64,000 nucleotides of DNA, from the NCBI RefSeq assembly GCF_000621505.1, contig NZ_JHYD01000003.1:1-64000 (forward strand), given 5' to 3'. Made by a program: the position numbers and the translations under genes. Below the pieces are notes generated by a model. That model was not told where the DNA came from, did not search any database, and was given only the letters and a program-made list of their open reading frames with translations. Positions 51,878 through 61,361 of the stretch are shown piece after piece (the first letter of the stretch is position 1; each line of letters opens with the position of its first letter). This DNA comes from Ruminiclostridium cellobioparum DSM 1351 = ATCC 15832. GTDB lineage: Bacteria > Bacillota > Clostridia > Acetivibrionales > DSM-1351.

Positions 51878-53092
51878 ATGAACAATTGCGTTATAACGGG
51901 AATGGGAGTATTATCAACGGCAGGCTTGGGAAGTGAGGAGTTTTGGGAAACCCTTATGAATGGTAAGATTACATACGGTGAAATCGAGAATTTCAAAGAT
52001 AATCCGAATTTCAGGATTAAAATTGGTGCGAAGATAATGGATGAATCTTGGAGTAAAGATTTAACCAGTGAGATGTTGGAGAAATACGGAAGGACATCCT
52101 GCTATGCAATACGGACGGCAATTTCTGCCATTAAAGACTCAGGACTTTCAAAGTCTGATATTTCAGATGCCCGCGTCGCAATTTGCATAGGAACAACAAT
52201 GGGTGAAATACAGGTAGAAGAAAAAATCTCTGAGATCAGGCATGAAGATGGTATAAATGCAATTCCTCAATCATTGTTAGACAGCTATCGCACCGATATA
52301 ATCGGACAAGCGGTAAAGGAGGCAATCGGTGCATCGGGACCTGTCTATGTAGTACCTGCCGCATGTGCCGCAGGTAATTACGCCATAGCACTTGGTAAGC
52401 GCCTGCTTGAGTGGAATATTGCGGATGTTGTGATTGCAGGGGGTGTAGATGTATTCTCAAGAGTGGCATTTACAGGATTTCAACGGTTATTGTCTCTGAC
52501 TGCGGATCAGTGCAGGCCGTTCAGCAGCAATCGAAAGGGACTTGTCGTGGGAGAAGGCTGTGGGATGTTTGTAATGGAAGCGGGAAGACATGCAAAGGCT
52601 CGTGGTACCAGGGTATTGGGAGAGATCCTTAGTGTCGGCCTTACATCCGACAGGTATCATATGACAGCGCCGCACCCGGAAGGGGATGGAGCTGCCAGAG
52701 CCATGGAAAATGCAATCAGGGATGCGGGTATTTCAAAGAGAGATATTGATTATATTTCTGCTCATGGTACAGGTACACCTGCAAATGACAAGGTTGAATC
52801 AAAGGCAGTTATAAAGGTTTTCGGACAGGATTACGTACCACCTGTCAGTTCCATTAAATCAATGTTAGGTCACGCAATGGGTGCTGCAAGTGCCCTTGAA
52901 TTGATAGCCTCCATTCTGATGCTTGAGCGTCAAATAATACTGCCTACTGTTAATTTTATAGAGGCTGATCCGGAATGCCCGGTAGATTGTGTTCCCAATA
53001 AACCAAGAGAAGCAAAGCTGGAATGTATTCTGTCCAATTCGTTTGCTTTTGGCGGACAGGACAGCAGTCTCATCGTACGGAAGGGGTGGTAG
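51878..53092 (+). CDS. beta-ketoacyl synthase (KAS II-like), complete
   Basis: A 404-residue ketosynthase with the full catalytic triad: Cys163 in PAACAAGN, His296 in SAHGTGTPANDK, and His332 in SMLGHAMGAA. The N terminus (CVITGMGVLSTAGLG) and the C-terminal NSFAFGGQDSSL are standard. GAGGTGAGG precedes the ATG. The following gene encodes a ketosynthase-like protein lacking the two His and starts after two bases. The pair thus resembles the KS-alpha/chain-length-factor arrangement of type II polyketide synthases. It elongates an ACP-bound chain. Confidence 0.93.
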   Translation: MNNCVITGMGVLSTAGLGSEEFWETLMNGKITYGEIENFKDNPNFRIKIGAKIMDESWSKDLTSEMLEKYGRTSCYAIRTAISAIKDSGLSKSDISDARVAICIGTTMGEIQVEEKISEIRHEDGINAIPQSLLDSYRTDIIGQAVKEAIGASGPVYVVPAACAAGNYAIALGKRLLEWNIADVVIAGGVDVFSRVAFTGFQRLLSLTADQCRPFSSNRKGLVVGEGCGMFVMEAGRHAKARGTRVLGEILSVGLTSDRYHMTAPHPEGDGAARAMENAIRDAGISKRDIDYISAHGTGTPANDKVESKAVIKVFGQDYVPPVSSIKSMLGHAMGAASALELIASILMLERQIILPTVNFIEADPECPVDCVPNKPREAKLECILSNSFAFGGQDSSLIVRKGW

Positions 53093-53094
53093 CA

Positions 53095-54066
53095 ATGAGT
53101 GGAAAAAAAGTATACATAACAGGGGTAGGAGGCTTTACCGGAACAACCCCGGATAGTAATAACAATTTTAAAATTTTGGATGAAGAGTACGAACTATCCA
53201 TTTCCGGCAGGCAGCTTCGCGGTGTAGACAGAGTAAGCAGGCTCTCCATTGCGGCGGCAGTTTCGGCAACCGGTAAATGCAATCTGAAAATGGACAGGAA
53301 CAATGACAGGGAATACGGGCTTTTTTACGGTACTATATATGGGGCTTTGGAAAGTGTTCATGAGTTTGATATGGTATCGGTATCCACTGGTGCACTAAGT
53401 GTAAATCCAAGCCTTTTTCCAAGTACGGTACTAAACTCTCCGGCATGCCAGGTTGGTATACAATTGGCAATATCAGGTCCAATATATACTGTTTGCAGCG
53501 GCATCATGTCAAGCTTGGACGCCGTGGGGCTCGGGTATTTGTATGTACATTCACAGGCTGTGCCTGCGGCGGTAGCAGGAGGTGCGGAAGTGATTACAGA
53601 GATGCAGCAGCTGATGCATAAGGGAAGAAGCAGGCAGGGGGAAGCCGGTGGATTTATTGTCATGGAGACAGAAGATACCATAAACGATACTTCTTCTATT
53701 GCAGCGGAAATACTGGGATATTCAACAATAAATATCGGAGCCTCACAGACAAGTCATAGAATTGCAGAACTTGTTGTTGGGATGCTGGAGGAACGTGATT
53801 TAACATTTGGTGATATTCAGAAGGTTTACTATGGCTCATATCTGGACAAAAGCGTGGATAATGAGTTAATTGGCGGTTTACAAGACAGTTTGCATATAAA
53901 GGATAGGCTTGAACAGCTTGAAACCGACTGGATGGGTGCCAGTGGTGTAATACAGATAGTAACATCACTGAATAAGAATAAATGTGAAGACGGTAGAATC
54001 AATATTTTCATTAATATTGATGATATAAAATGTTCTGTAATAATATTGAAAAAAATAGGAGGGTAA
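53095..54066 (+). CDS. chain-length-factor-like ketosynthase homologue
   Basis: A 323-residue protein with the ketosynthase fold (starts KKVYITGVGGFTGTTPDSNN; contains GLFYGTIYGALESVHEF and SPACQVGIQLAISGPIYTVCSG). Cys134 of VCSG lies near the nucleophile position. Both His motifs are gone: HGTGT is replaced by YYGSYLDKS and GHxxGA by TDWMGASG. It is also about 80 residues shorter than its partner. This fits a KS-beta/chain-length factor that pairs with the complete KS encoded two bases upstream. The start at 53095 follows GGGGTGG; an upstream frame extension is not needed. Confidence 0.8.
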   Translation: MSGKKVYITGVGGFTGTTPDSNNNFKILDEEYELSISGRQLRGVDRVSRLSIAAAVSATGKCNLKMDRNNDREYGLFYGTIYGALESVHEFDMVSVSTGALSVNPSLFPSTVLNSPACQVGIQLAISGPIYTVCSGIMSSLDAVGLGYLYVHSQAVPAAVAGGAEVITEMQQLMHKGRSRQGEAGGFIVMETEDTINDTSSIAAEILGYSTINIGASQTSHRIAELVVGMLEERDLTFGDIQKVYYGSYLDKSVDNELIGGLQDSLHIKDRLEQLETDWMGASGVIQIVTSLNKNKCEDGRINIFINIDDIKCSVIILKKIGG

Positions 54067-54070
54067 TACA

Positions 54071-54319
54071 ATGAGTTGTGAACAGGAAATAAAAGGGCTT
54101 GTATCAGAAATTGTAGGGGTTAGTGCGGAAGAATTGCTGCCCGATGCATCATTTATGGATGACCTTGGTATGGATTCATTAAGGGCATTGGAAATTCTTG
54201 CGGCAATCGAAAATAAGTATGGGATAACCATAGAGCCTGAGCGTCTACAGGAAATGACCACACTGAATAATGTTATAAAGGTTTCAATGGAATATATCCC
54301 AAGTGTGAGGGCCGAATGA
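54071..54319 (+). CDS. acyl carrier protein, copy 2
   Basis: An 82-residue ACP with Ser36 in LGMDSLRALE and a normal three-helix pattern (EIKGLVSEIVGVSAEELLPDASFMDD; GITIEPERLQEMTTLNNV). GGAGGG precedes the ATG. It sits between the KS/CLF pair and the dehydratase and overlaps the latter by four bases (ATGA). This placing marks it as the likely carrier for chain elongation, whereas copy 1 may carry a starter or be used by the radical SAM enzymes. Confidence 0.93.
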   Translation: MSCEQEIKGLVSEIVGVSAEELLPDASFMDDLGMDSLRALEILAAIENKYGITIEPERLQEMTTLNNVIKVSMEYIPSVRAE

Positions 54320-54759
54320 TAAAGTATGATGAAATATGCGGGATTTTAAAGCAGAAAACGCCCTTTGTTTTTGTTGATAGGGTACTGGATATGGAGTTGG
54401 GTAAACGCATTACAGCTATCAAGTGCATATCTGGAGGAGAACTTTTTTCTGCACTTCATTTTCCTAAAAACTCTGTATATCCCGGAATTTTTATGATTGA
54501 ATGTATTGCTCAGACTGCATCCATTTTATGCACGTTATCCGGTGAACAAAGTGAGATGGCTGAAGGGGAGTTTCTGGCTCTTGGTGGAATACAACGGTTA
54601 CAATTTATGCAGCCGGTGAGACCGGGTGATACTATCCGGATTGAAGTTGAAATAATTAAGCAGGCACAGAAACTGTGTCTGGTTAAGGCACAAATACTTG
54701 TAGATATGCAGATAGCTGCGGAAGGTCAGCTATCATTTGGAGTAGTAAAAGATGGATAA
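54316..54759 (+). CDS. FabZ-type 3-hydroxyacyl-ACP dehydratase
   Basis: A 147-residue hot-dog-fold dehydratase. PFVFVDRVLDME starts the fold; ALHFPKNSVYPGIFMIECIAQTAS carries catalytic His48 and Glu62 of the FabZ type. The Gly of GHFP is Ala-Leu here. LGGIQRLQFMQPVRPGDTI is the next conserved block. It removes water from 3-hydroxyacyl-ACP made by the SDR, giving a double bond in each cycle. Overlaps on both sides show tight coupling with ACP and KS genes. Confidence 0.93.
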   Translation: MIKYDEICGILKQKTPFVFVDRVLDMELGKRITAIKCISGGELFSALHFPKNSVYPGIFMIECIAQTASILCTLSGEQSEMAEGEFLALGGIQRLQFMQPVRPGDTIRIEVEIIKQAQKLCLVKAQILVDMQIAAEGQLSFGVVKDG

Positions 54760-55918
54760 TAGAAAAGAACAAGTAGTTATTACCGGGGTAGGACTTGTAT
54801 CACCGCTTGGATTGACGCTTAAGGATTTTTTTACCGGCCTGATAAAAAAAACGGACGTATATCGGGATATAAAAGTATTTGATTCACTAAAGGCGGTTAA
54901 TCCAAAGGGTATGCAGGTAGAAGAGTGTTCTTTGGACTACCGGCCGGAAGAAATAATTCTCAATATGGGTGAGTGTGCAATACGCTCTGCAATTGCTGAT
55001 AGGGGACTGGATACAGACAGCCTGAGTAATATAAGTCTTGTATTTGGTTCGGGACTGGGGCTGACAGACCAGTTATACTTTGAGGACAAGGATATTCATT
55101 ATCTCTCTTCTTTGGGTGAAAGGCTTTGCGGAAGACTGGGACTTAAATGTGAAATTATCTATATTGCAAATGCGTGTTGTGCAGGGAGCCAGGCAGTTTG
55201 TTACGGGGTTGACTTATTGAGATATACTGATACTGATCTGGTGATTGCAGGAGGATTAGATATCCTGTCTCAGGCAGCGTATGCGGGGTTTCAAAGGTTG
55301 AATGCCATAGACCCTGATGGGTGCAGACCATTTGACAGGGAAAGAAAGGGAATATCTGTTGGAGAAGGAGCCGCATTTTTCACAATGGAAAGAAATACCC
55401 CTGATCTGAATAAAAACCGAAAGGTGTATTGTGCTGTTACAGGTTTTGGTATGACAAATGATGCGTATCATGTTGTGCAGCTGAAGCCTGACGGACTTGA
55501 AATTATCAGGGCTATGGATGAAGCTGTTCAATCGTCTGGGCTGAGTAAGGATGATATTGACCTAATTGTAGCACATGGTACCGGAACGGCACAGAATGAC
55601 AGGGTGGAATCAGCAATCATAAGGACCTATTTTAATGAACAACTGGAGCATATTCATGTAACAACTCCGAAAGGAGCAATCGGACATACGGGAGGGGCAT
55701 CCGGGGCCTTTGGCATAGCAACTGCTATAGGAAGCATTATATACGGTGAAGTCCCCAGTGTTACAAACCTGAAAACGATAGATGAGAATTTTGAGATTCC
55801 GTTGGTTTTTGAAGCGGTAAAAAAGACAATTAACACTGTAATGGTAAATGCTTTTGCATTTGGCGGAACGAATATTGTCGTAATATGTAAAAGTATAAAT
55901 GAGGAGAGTCATGGATGA
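54752..55918 (+). CDS. beta-ketoacyl synthase, second complete copy
   Basis: A 388-residue ketosynthase with Cys143 (NACCAGSQ), His275 (AHGTGTAQND) and His312 (AIGHTGGASG). The final NAFAFGGTNIVVI matches the family end. It is distinct from the ketosynthase at 51878, suggesting different substrates, for example priming versus elongation. It overlaps the dehydratase gene by eight bases and the half-length ketosynthase gene by eight bases, again a KS followed by a defective KS. Confidence 0.93.
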   Translation: MDNRKEQVVITGVGLVSPLGLTLKDFFTGLIKKTDVYRDIKVFDSLKAVNPKGMQVEECSLDYRPEEIILNMGECAIRSAIADRGLDTDSLSNISLVFGSGLGLTDQLYFEDKDIHYLSSLGERLCGRLGLKCEIIYIANACCAGSQAVCYGVDLLRYTDTDLVIAGGLDILSQAAYAGFQRLNAIDPDGCRPFDRERKGISVGEGAAFFTMERNTPDLNKNRKVYCAVTGFGMTNDAYHVVQLKPDGLEIIRAMDEAVQSSGLSKDDIDLIVAHGTGTAQNDRVESAIIRTYFNEQLEHIHVTTPKGAIGHTGGASGAFGIATAIGSIIYGEVPSVTNLKTIDENFEIPLVFEAVKKTINTVMVNAFAFGGTNIVVICKSINEESHG

Positions 55919-56474
55919 GATTGTAATTTCAGCAATGAGCTTTATTCTGGAAAAGGATTTGACAAATATTGATTTTGTGCATAGGGATTTAAGAGTAATG
56001 GATTATTTTACCCAAATGGCGGTTATTGCTGTTGATCAGCTATTGAAAAACGCAAAATCAGAAAATGATGTACATGAAAGAACGGGTATGATACTTACTA
56101 CCAATACAGGGCCTTTTTCCTCAGTAAGGGAACTGAATATGCAGGTGAAGGAAAAGGGGCATATTGGAATTAATCCCAGCAAGTTTCCGAATATAATGCT
56201 TAGTACATCATTATCCAGAGCTGCTTCTACATTTCAGATAAAAGGGCCTACTGTAGCCAAGTACCATAGGGGGAGCATTGCGCAAGCAATTTTGTATGCT
56301 TCGATACAAATTACAAAAGGAAGCTCTGACCGGGTTATTGTGTTAAAAGTTGATGAGGGATATGCCGGCTTTGGATTACTGGTGGAAAAAGAAAAAACAG
56401 CCATGGAAAGGGGTGTAACCGCAAGGTTCAGATTAATTGACCGATATAAAGGTTACACAAGAAACGGTAGGTGA
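55911..56474 (+). CDS. half-length ketosynthase-like protein without nucleophile
   Basis: A 187-residue protein resembling the N-terminal half of a ketosynthase. It has MILTTNTGPFSSVRELN, GINPSKFPNIMLSTSLSRAASTFQIKGPTVAKYHRGS and RVIVLKVDEGYAGFGLLV. The expected Cys position reads TVAKYHRGS, so no nucleophile is present, and the C-terminal half with the His residues is absent. GAGGAGAG precedes the ATG at 55911. It may serve as a structural partner of the preceding complete KS, as chain-length factors do. Its end is clean, which argues against simple decay. Confidence 0.72.
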   Translation: MDEIVISAMSFILEKDLTNIDFVHRDLRVMDYFTQMAVIAVDQLLKNAKSENDVHERTGMILTTNTGPFSSVRELNMQVKEKGHIGINPSKFPNIMLSTSLSRAASTFQIKGPTVAKYHRGSIAQAILYASIQITKGSSDRVIVLKVDEGYAGFGLLVEKEKTAMERGVTARFRLIDRYKGYTRNGR

Positions 56475-56479
56475 ACATA

Positions 56480-57781
56480 ATGAAATTAGCATTGATATCA
56501 CCCAAAGGCGTGGCCATGGGTACGAACAAGGAAAACCAATCAACTGCGGAAATATATGAGGACTTAAACGGTATTGAGTCATTAAAGGAACTAATGTCCT
56601 GTGCTAACTCGCCGTTGTTGACAATTGCAGCTATTGTTGAGGATTATTTTGAAGAAATCACATACATAGATGAGGAAATAGAAAGCATACCATCTGAGGG
56701 CGATTATGATATTGTTGCAATGTCATTTATGACTCAGCAGGCATCTAGAGCATTCGAACTGGCAGAAATTTTTAAGGCAAGAGGATCATATCTGGTGTGC
56801 GGAGGAATGCATCCGACCAACTCTCCTGAAGAAACACTTCAATACTTTGATACCGTATTTATCGGCGAAGGTGAAATCACTTGGATTGAATTTATTAAAG
56901 ACTATAAACGAAATAATCCGAAACAAATATATAAAAATACTCATGTTATTGACATGGAAACAGTACCAACTCCAAAATTTGAATTATTAAAAATGGACAA
57001 GTACAGAACCATTCCTATTCAAATTTCCAGAGGCTGCCCTCACAATTGTGAGTTTTGTGCATCAACCAAGGTTTATGGCCCAAAGTACCGTCACAAAAGT
57101 GTTGAAAAAGTTATGAAGGAAATAGAAATTGTCAAGAGCCTAAAGAAGAATCCGCATATATATTTTACTGATGATAATATGCTTGTAAACCGCAGTTTTT
57201 CTTTGGAACTTCTGGATGCAATGAAAGGCGGCGGCTTCCGGTGGATGACCCACACGGATATCAGCTTGGCCGATTATGATGAAGTACTCGGAAAATTATT
57301 TGATTCAGGGTGCAGAAAGCTTGTCATTGGTTTTGAGAGTATTAATCCGGATTCATTAAAAAACATTGAGAAGTGGAAATATAACCGCCTGACATCCTAT
57401 GGAGAATCAATACAAAAGATTCAATCGTATGGTGTCGGTGTATGGGGAACATTTATCGTAGGACTGGATAACGATGACAAATCCGTGTTCCAGAGGGTTG
57501 TTGATTTTACAAATGATAACAACCTTTATGGAGCGATGATTTCCGTACCCACACCATTTCCGGGTTCGGGATTCTATTCGAGGCTAGAAGAAGAAAAAAG
57601 AATTCTGTCAAAGCACTGGGGAAGCTATACTCTGTGGAATGTTGTTATAAAGCCTGCACAGATGACTGTTGAAGAATTACGTGAAGGCTTTAAATATACC
57701 TTGGAGCAAATTTATTCAAAAGAGGCAGTAGCTAAAAGAATGGAATACTTCAAAAATGTTTATACAAATATGCGAAAGTAG
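56480..57781 (+). CDS. B12-binding-domain radical SAM enzyme, paralogue 2
   Basis: A 433-residue homologue of the enzyme at 49310. The N-terminal Rossmann-like domain ends in VCGGMHPTNSPEETLQYFDTVFIGEGEITW, and the cluster motif is RGCPHNCEFC (Cys186, 190, 193). FTDDNMLVNRSFS, VIGFESINPDSL and VPTPFPGSGFYSRL follow. The C-terminal helix contains ARG/KR-rich residues. The ATG at 56480 follows GGTGA. It lies right behind the half-KS gene and before paralogue 3, suggesting consecutive radical steps on an ACP-bound or free intermediate. Confidence 0.92.
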   Translation: MKLALISPKGVAMGTNKENQSTAEIYEDLNGIESLKELMSCANSPLLTIAAIVEDYFEEITYIDEEIESIPSEGDYDIVAMSFMTQQASRAFELAEIFKARGSYLVCGGMHPTNSPEETLQYFDTVFIGEGEITWIEFIKDYKRNNPKQIYKNTHVIDMETVPTPKFELLKMDKYRTIPIQISRGCPHNCEFCASTKVYGPKYRHKSVEKVMKEIEIVKSLKKNPHIYFTDDNMLVNRSFSLELLDAMKGGGFRWMTHTDISLADYDEVLGKLFDSGCRKLVIGFESINPDSLKNIEKWKYNRLTSYGESIQKIQSYGVGVWGTFIVGLDNDDKSVFQRVVDFTNDNNLYGAMISVPTPFPGSGFYSRLEEEKRILSKHWGSYTLWNVVIKPAQMTVEELREGFKYTLEQIYSKEAVAKRMEYFKNVYTNMRK

Positions 57782-57894
57782 TATAGGGGCCAGATGGAGG
57801 CGAAAATACACTCTTTGAAAACCGATATTTTATATTCGCAGATTTTCAAAAAGAATATTTGAGTCTTAATGAGCAGGACTAACGGAGGTATGAT

Positions 57895-59199
57895 TTGAAA
57901 AGAATTTTACTATTGATACCTAAAGGAAATGGAGCAGGCCAAGGTAAGAAATGGAATAGAAGTTGGCCTCAAAATATTGAAAAAATCGTAAGCGACAACT
58001 TATGGAAAGTGGTTACTCCAGGACCTCTTGTGCTGGCTGCAATGGTAAACAGGGACGACTATGAGGTCTGTCTGCTGGATGAAGAATTCGGACATATAGA
58101 TCCTGATAGTACTTATGATATTGTTGCGATTTATACTGTTACCCCAAATGCCAACCGTGCCTATTCTCTTGCAGATGAATTCCGAGTAAGGGGTGCTTAC
58201 GTGGTTTTGGGAGGAGTACACGCCGCTATGTGTCCGGATGAGGCCGTACATCATGCAGATACGCTTCTTTTGGGAGAAGCGGAATTAATCTGGCCGGAAT
58301 TTTTGAGTGAATTTGAGCAGGGAAAACCTAGAAAAATCTATACTCAGAAGCTGGGACAGGTAAACATTAATGAATCTCCTGTTCCCGCATTTGAACTCTT
58401 ACCAGGGAATGGAAGAAAAATTATACCTGTACAGACAGCTCGCGGATGTCCTCATGGCTGCAAGTTCTGCAATATCCGGAGTATATATGGCGGTGGCTAC
58501 CGTACTAAGACCATAGCAAATGTAATGAAGGAAATATACGCATTACTCGGTGTAAATCCCAGAGCTACAATTTATTTCACTGACGACAATTTCTTCTGCA
58601 ATAAGATAAGGTCGCGGGAACTAATGAATGAGTTTAAAAACTGTGGCATTTATTGGTATACACATACTGATCTTTCACTGGGTCAGGATGAAGATTTAAT
58701 GGAATTGGCTTATAAAAGTGGCTGCAGACAGGTACTTATCGGCTTTGAAAGTGTAAATCCCGCTAATTTAGCTGGGATTGACGAAAATAATTTTAAAAGC
58801 AAAAATTTCGCAGAATACAAAAATGTCATAAAGAGAATACAGTCACATGGAATAGGTGTAGTAGGAAGCTTTATTGTCGGGTTGGAGGAAGATGGAATAG
58901 AAGTCTTTAATCAGCTGGGTGAATTTATTTCGGAAACAAAAATATATGGTGCAAGTATTACAGTTAATACACCATATCCGGGAACATATTCATTTAACAA
59001 ATTGAAGGAGGAAAACAGAATTCTCTCTTATAATTGGGATGAATATACCATTTTTCAACCGGTAATGAGGTTTGGAAAAATGACGCAAGAGGAATTGAAT
59101 GCTGGGTATATAAACCTGATGAATAACTTTATTTCTCAAAAATCGGTATATGAAAGACTGAAATATATGAAGAGTCAGATGATTCAGAGGAAAGGATAA
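57895..59199 (+). CDS. B12-binding-domain radical SAM enzyme, paralogue 3
   Basis: A 434-residue third paralogue. LVLAAMVNRDDYEVCLLDEEFG and VVLGGVHAAMCPDEAVHHADTLLLGEAELIWPEF belong to the N-terminal domain; RGCPHGCKFC (Cys185, 189, 192) binds the cluster; FTDDNFFCNKIRSRE, LIGFESVNPANL and VNTPYPGTYSF mark the barrel. The TTG start at 57895 is preceded by GGAGGT at five bases. A 113-base gap without a terminator separates it from paralogue 2. It is followed within three bases by the dehydratase gene, so it belongs to the same transcript. Confidence 0.92.
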   Translation: MKRILLLIPKGNGAGQGKKWNRSWPQNIEKIVSDNLWKVVTPGPLVLAAMVNRDDYEVCLLDEEFGHIDPDSTYDIVAIYTVTPNANRAYSLADEFRVRGAYVVLGGVHAAMCPDEAVHHADTLLLGEAELIWPEFLSEFEQGKPRKIYTQKLGQVNINESPVPAFELLPGNGRKIIPVQTARGCPHGCKFCNIRSIYGGGYRTKTIANVMKEIYALLGVNPRATIYFTDDNFFCNKIRSRELMNEFKNCGIYWYTHTDLSLGQDEDLMELAYKSGCRQVLIGFESVNPANLAGIDENNFKSKNFAEYKNVIKRIQSHGIGVVGSFIVGLEEDGIEVFNQLGEFISETKIYGASITVNTPYPGTYSFNKLKEENRILSYNWDEYTIFQPVMRFGKMTQEELNAGYINLMNNFISQKSVYERLKYMKSQMIQRKG

Positions 59200-59201
59200 A
59201 T

Positions 59202-61361
59202 ATGTGTGGTTATCAATATGAAGATGAAAAACCGATAATTGGATATCTATGTTCTTATTTTCCTAAAAAGGCTATAGAGAATTTAGGATTTGAAACCATT
59301 GCATTCAGTGAAATAACCAGCAATACTTCCCATAGAAAAGGTGACCTTCCTGTCAATATTTGCAGCTATGTAAGGTATTGTCAAGGAATATTGGAGTATA
59401 CCAAACTGGACGGAATTGTACTTTTTAACTGCTGTAATGCCATGCAGCGTTTATATGACTGGGTGAAATCACATAGGCCGGACTTATTCTGCCATATGGT
59501 GGAATTACCTAGAAATGATTCTGCCCTGAATCAAAGCTATCTTCAGAAAAATATAGACATCCTTTTTAAAGATATATGCAATTATTTTCAGTTCATTCCG
59601 CCTAAAGAAGCTCTTTCTTTGGAGAACGACATTTTCGTGCCGCATATTGAGGATGATACCATATATGTGATTGGAAGTGCTGTTTCACCTATTCTCAAGG
59701 ATAAAATCGAAGAATATACGAAGCCAAATAAAGTGTATATGAATATTTGTTCCTCAAGAAATATAAGAGCAGCAGACGGTAATTTCCGCATACAGGAGCC
59801 TTGTGCCAGAATGGAATGGTTTACCGGGTGGTTTGATTCCTTTTTAGCTGAAAACAGAACAAAGCTGAAAGGTATTATATATATGCCATGCCAGCACTGT
59901 GACAGCTTTCTTTTCAGTTATCCTTCAGTTCGCAGGTTATGTATAAAATATAATATCCCTCTGCTTGAAATTGAGGAAGGTTATAAGCATACAGGTTTTG
60001 GACAAATTTCGACCCGCTTGGAGGCATTTTTAGAAAGCGTGGATTTCAAAAGTAAAGCGGGTTACAGGGGAAACTCCGAAGAAATCAGTTCCGGCAGCCG
60101 TACGGCAGATATGGATATCAAGAATAACGGTCTTGATGGCAGAAATGTATTTCAGCAAAGGATGAACCTGGTCAGAGCAATTGTTCAGAAGCTGCCTATG
60201 GAAGCAATTAAAATGGTAGTAAATAACCAGGTTGAATTGTTTACAAATAAAATATGGAGTACTCCTGAAAAAATAATTTGGACAAATATGGTCATGCCCG
60301 TTGAAATATTTTATTCATCAGGACTGATACCTGTAAATATGGAGCTTGTGGCAGGCTGGACAGCGTCCCTGCAGCTTTCAAAGCATTTTATATCAAAAAG
60401 CGAAGGAGTTGGGTTCAGCTCAAGCCTGTGTTCCTATCACAAGGCAACGATGGGACTGATTTTGGAAAATTGTCTGCCGGTACCAAAAGGAATTGCAATA
60501 TCATCTCATATATGCGACGGGGGACCGGGAATTGCTAATTATTTACGTGATATCTACAAAACGGAGAGCTTTATTCTGAATGTTCCGTTTAATACAAATC
60601 AAATAAATTTTTCGTATGTAAAAAAACAGTTTGAAATGCTAATAGACTGGGTTGAGCGTTATACAGGCAATAAAACGGACATGGAAAAATTAAAGGATTC
60701 AATGCGGCTTACAAATCAGGCAAGAGATTACTGGATAAAAGCTTTTGAATTGAGAAAGGGAGATCCTTTATTCTACGGACACCTTTCTCTGAGAAATTTG
60801 TTTGGCGCAACGTTCCTTTTTGGTTCCCAGTTGGGAGTGGATGTCGCCAGGGCTTATTACCAACAACTGCTGCAGAAGTCAGAGGAGAACAACGGCCATA
60901 AGAGTACAAAAAAGAGGCTTTTATGGATACACTTTGCACCATTATATAACAACAGCATTATGGAATATCTTGAAAAGGAACTGGATTGTTGGATTGTTAT
61001 GGACATCACAGGATATATCTACTGGGAGGAATATGACCTGGAGCATCCCATAGACAGTCTTGTAAAACGGTCATTATCACACTTTTATCTGGGGAATCCT
61101 ATGGAACGCAAAGAGCTATATCGAAGGCTTGCAAAAAAATATACCGTCGACGGGATAGTTCACTTTATGCACAACGGCTGCAGAGCAATTCCGGGAGCAG
61201 CATGGCAGGTAAGGGAACTGGCCGCCGAGCTTGATATGCCTGTACTGGAATTGACAGGAGATTGTATTGATCCACGGGGATTTTCAGAGGAGCAGATGAA
61301 ATTAAGGATGGAAGCTTTTAAAGAGACACTGGGGAGGGATTTATTTGTATCTGGGAGTTGA
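59202..61361 (+). CDS. fused 2-hydroxyacyl-CoA dehydratase / benzoyl-CoA-reductase-type two-subunit protein
   Basis: A 719-residue protein made of two homologous HgdB/BcrC-type units. Residues about 1-280 are one subunit (GIVLFNCCNAMQRLYDW; MPCQHCDSF) and about 335-719 the other (MVMPVEIFYSSGLIPVNMELVAGW; SSSLCSYHKATMGLIL; SSHICDGGPG). Their Cys residues should ligate [4Fe-4S] clusters. In known enzymes the two subunits are separate; here they are fused. Driven by an ATP-dependent activator (next gene), such enzymes remove water from 2-hydroxyacyl-CoA or reduce aromatic rings by one-electron chemistry. AAAGGATAAAT precedes the ATG. Its placing in a ketosynthase cluster is unusual. Confidence 0.88.
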   Translation: MCGYQYEDEKPIIGYLCSYFPKKAIENLGFETIAFSEITSNTSHRKGDLPVNICSYVRYCQGILEYTKLDGIVLFNCCNAMQRLYDWVKSHRPDLFCHMVELPRNDSALNQSYLQKNIDILFKDICNYFQFIPPKEALSLENDIFVPHIEDDTIYVIGSAVSPILKDKIEEYTKPNKVYMNICSSRNIRAADGNFRIQEPCARMEWFTGWFDSFLAENRTKLKGIIYMPCQHCDSFLFSYPSVRRLCIKYNIPLLEIEEGYKHTGFGQISTRLEAFLESVDFKSKAGYRGNSEEISSGSRTADMDIKNNGLDGRNVFQQRMNLVRAIVQKLPMEAIKMVVNNQVELFTNKIWSTPEKIIWTNMVMPVEIFYSSGLIPVNMELVAGWTASLQLSKHFISKSEGVGFSSSLCSYHKATMGLILENCLPVPKGIAISSHICDGGPGIANYLRDIYKTESFILNVPFNTNQINFSYVKKQFEMLIDWVERYTGNKTDMEKLKDSMRLTNQARDYWIKAFELRKGDPLFYGHLSLRNLFGATFLFGSQLGVDVARAYYQQLLQKSEENNGHKSTKKRLLWIHFAPLYNNSIMEYLEKELDCWIVMDITGYIYWEEYDLEHPIDSLVKRSLSHFYLGNPMERKELYRRLAKKYTVDGIVHFMHNGCRAIPGAAWQVRELAAELDMPVLELTGDCIDPRGFSEEQMKLRMEAFKETLGRDLFVSGS

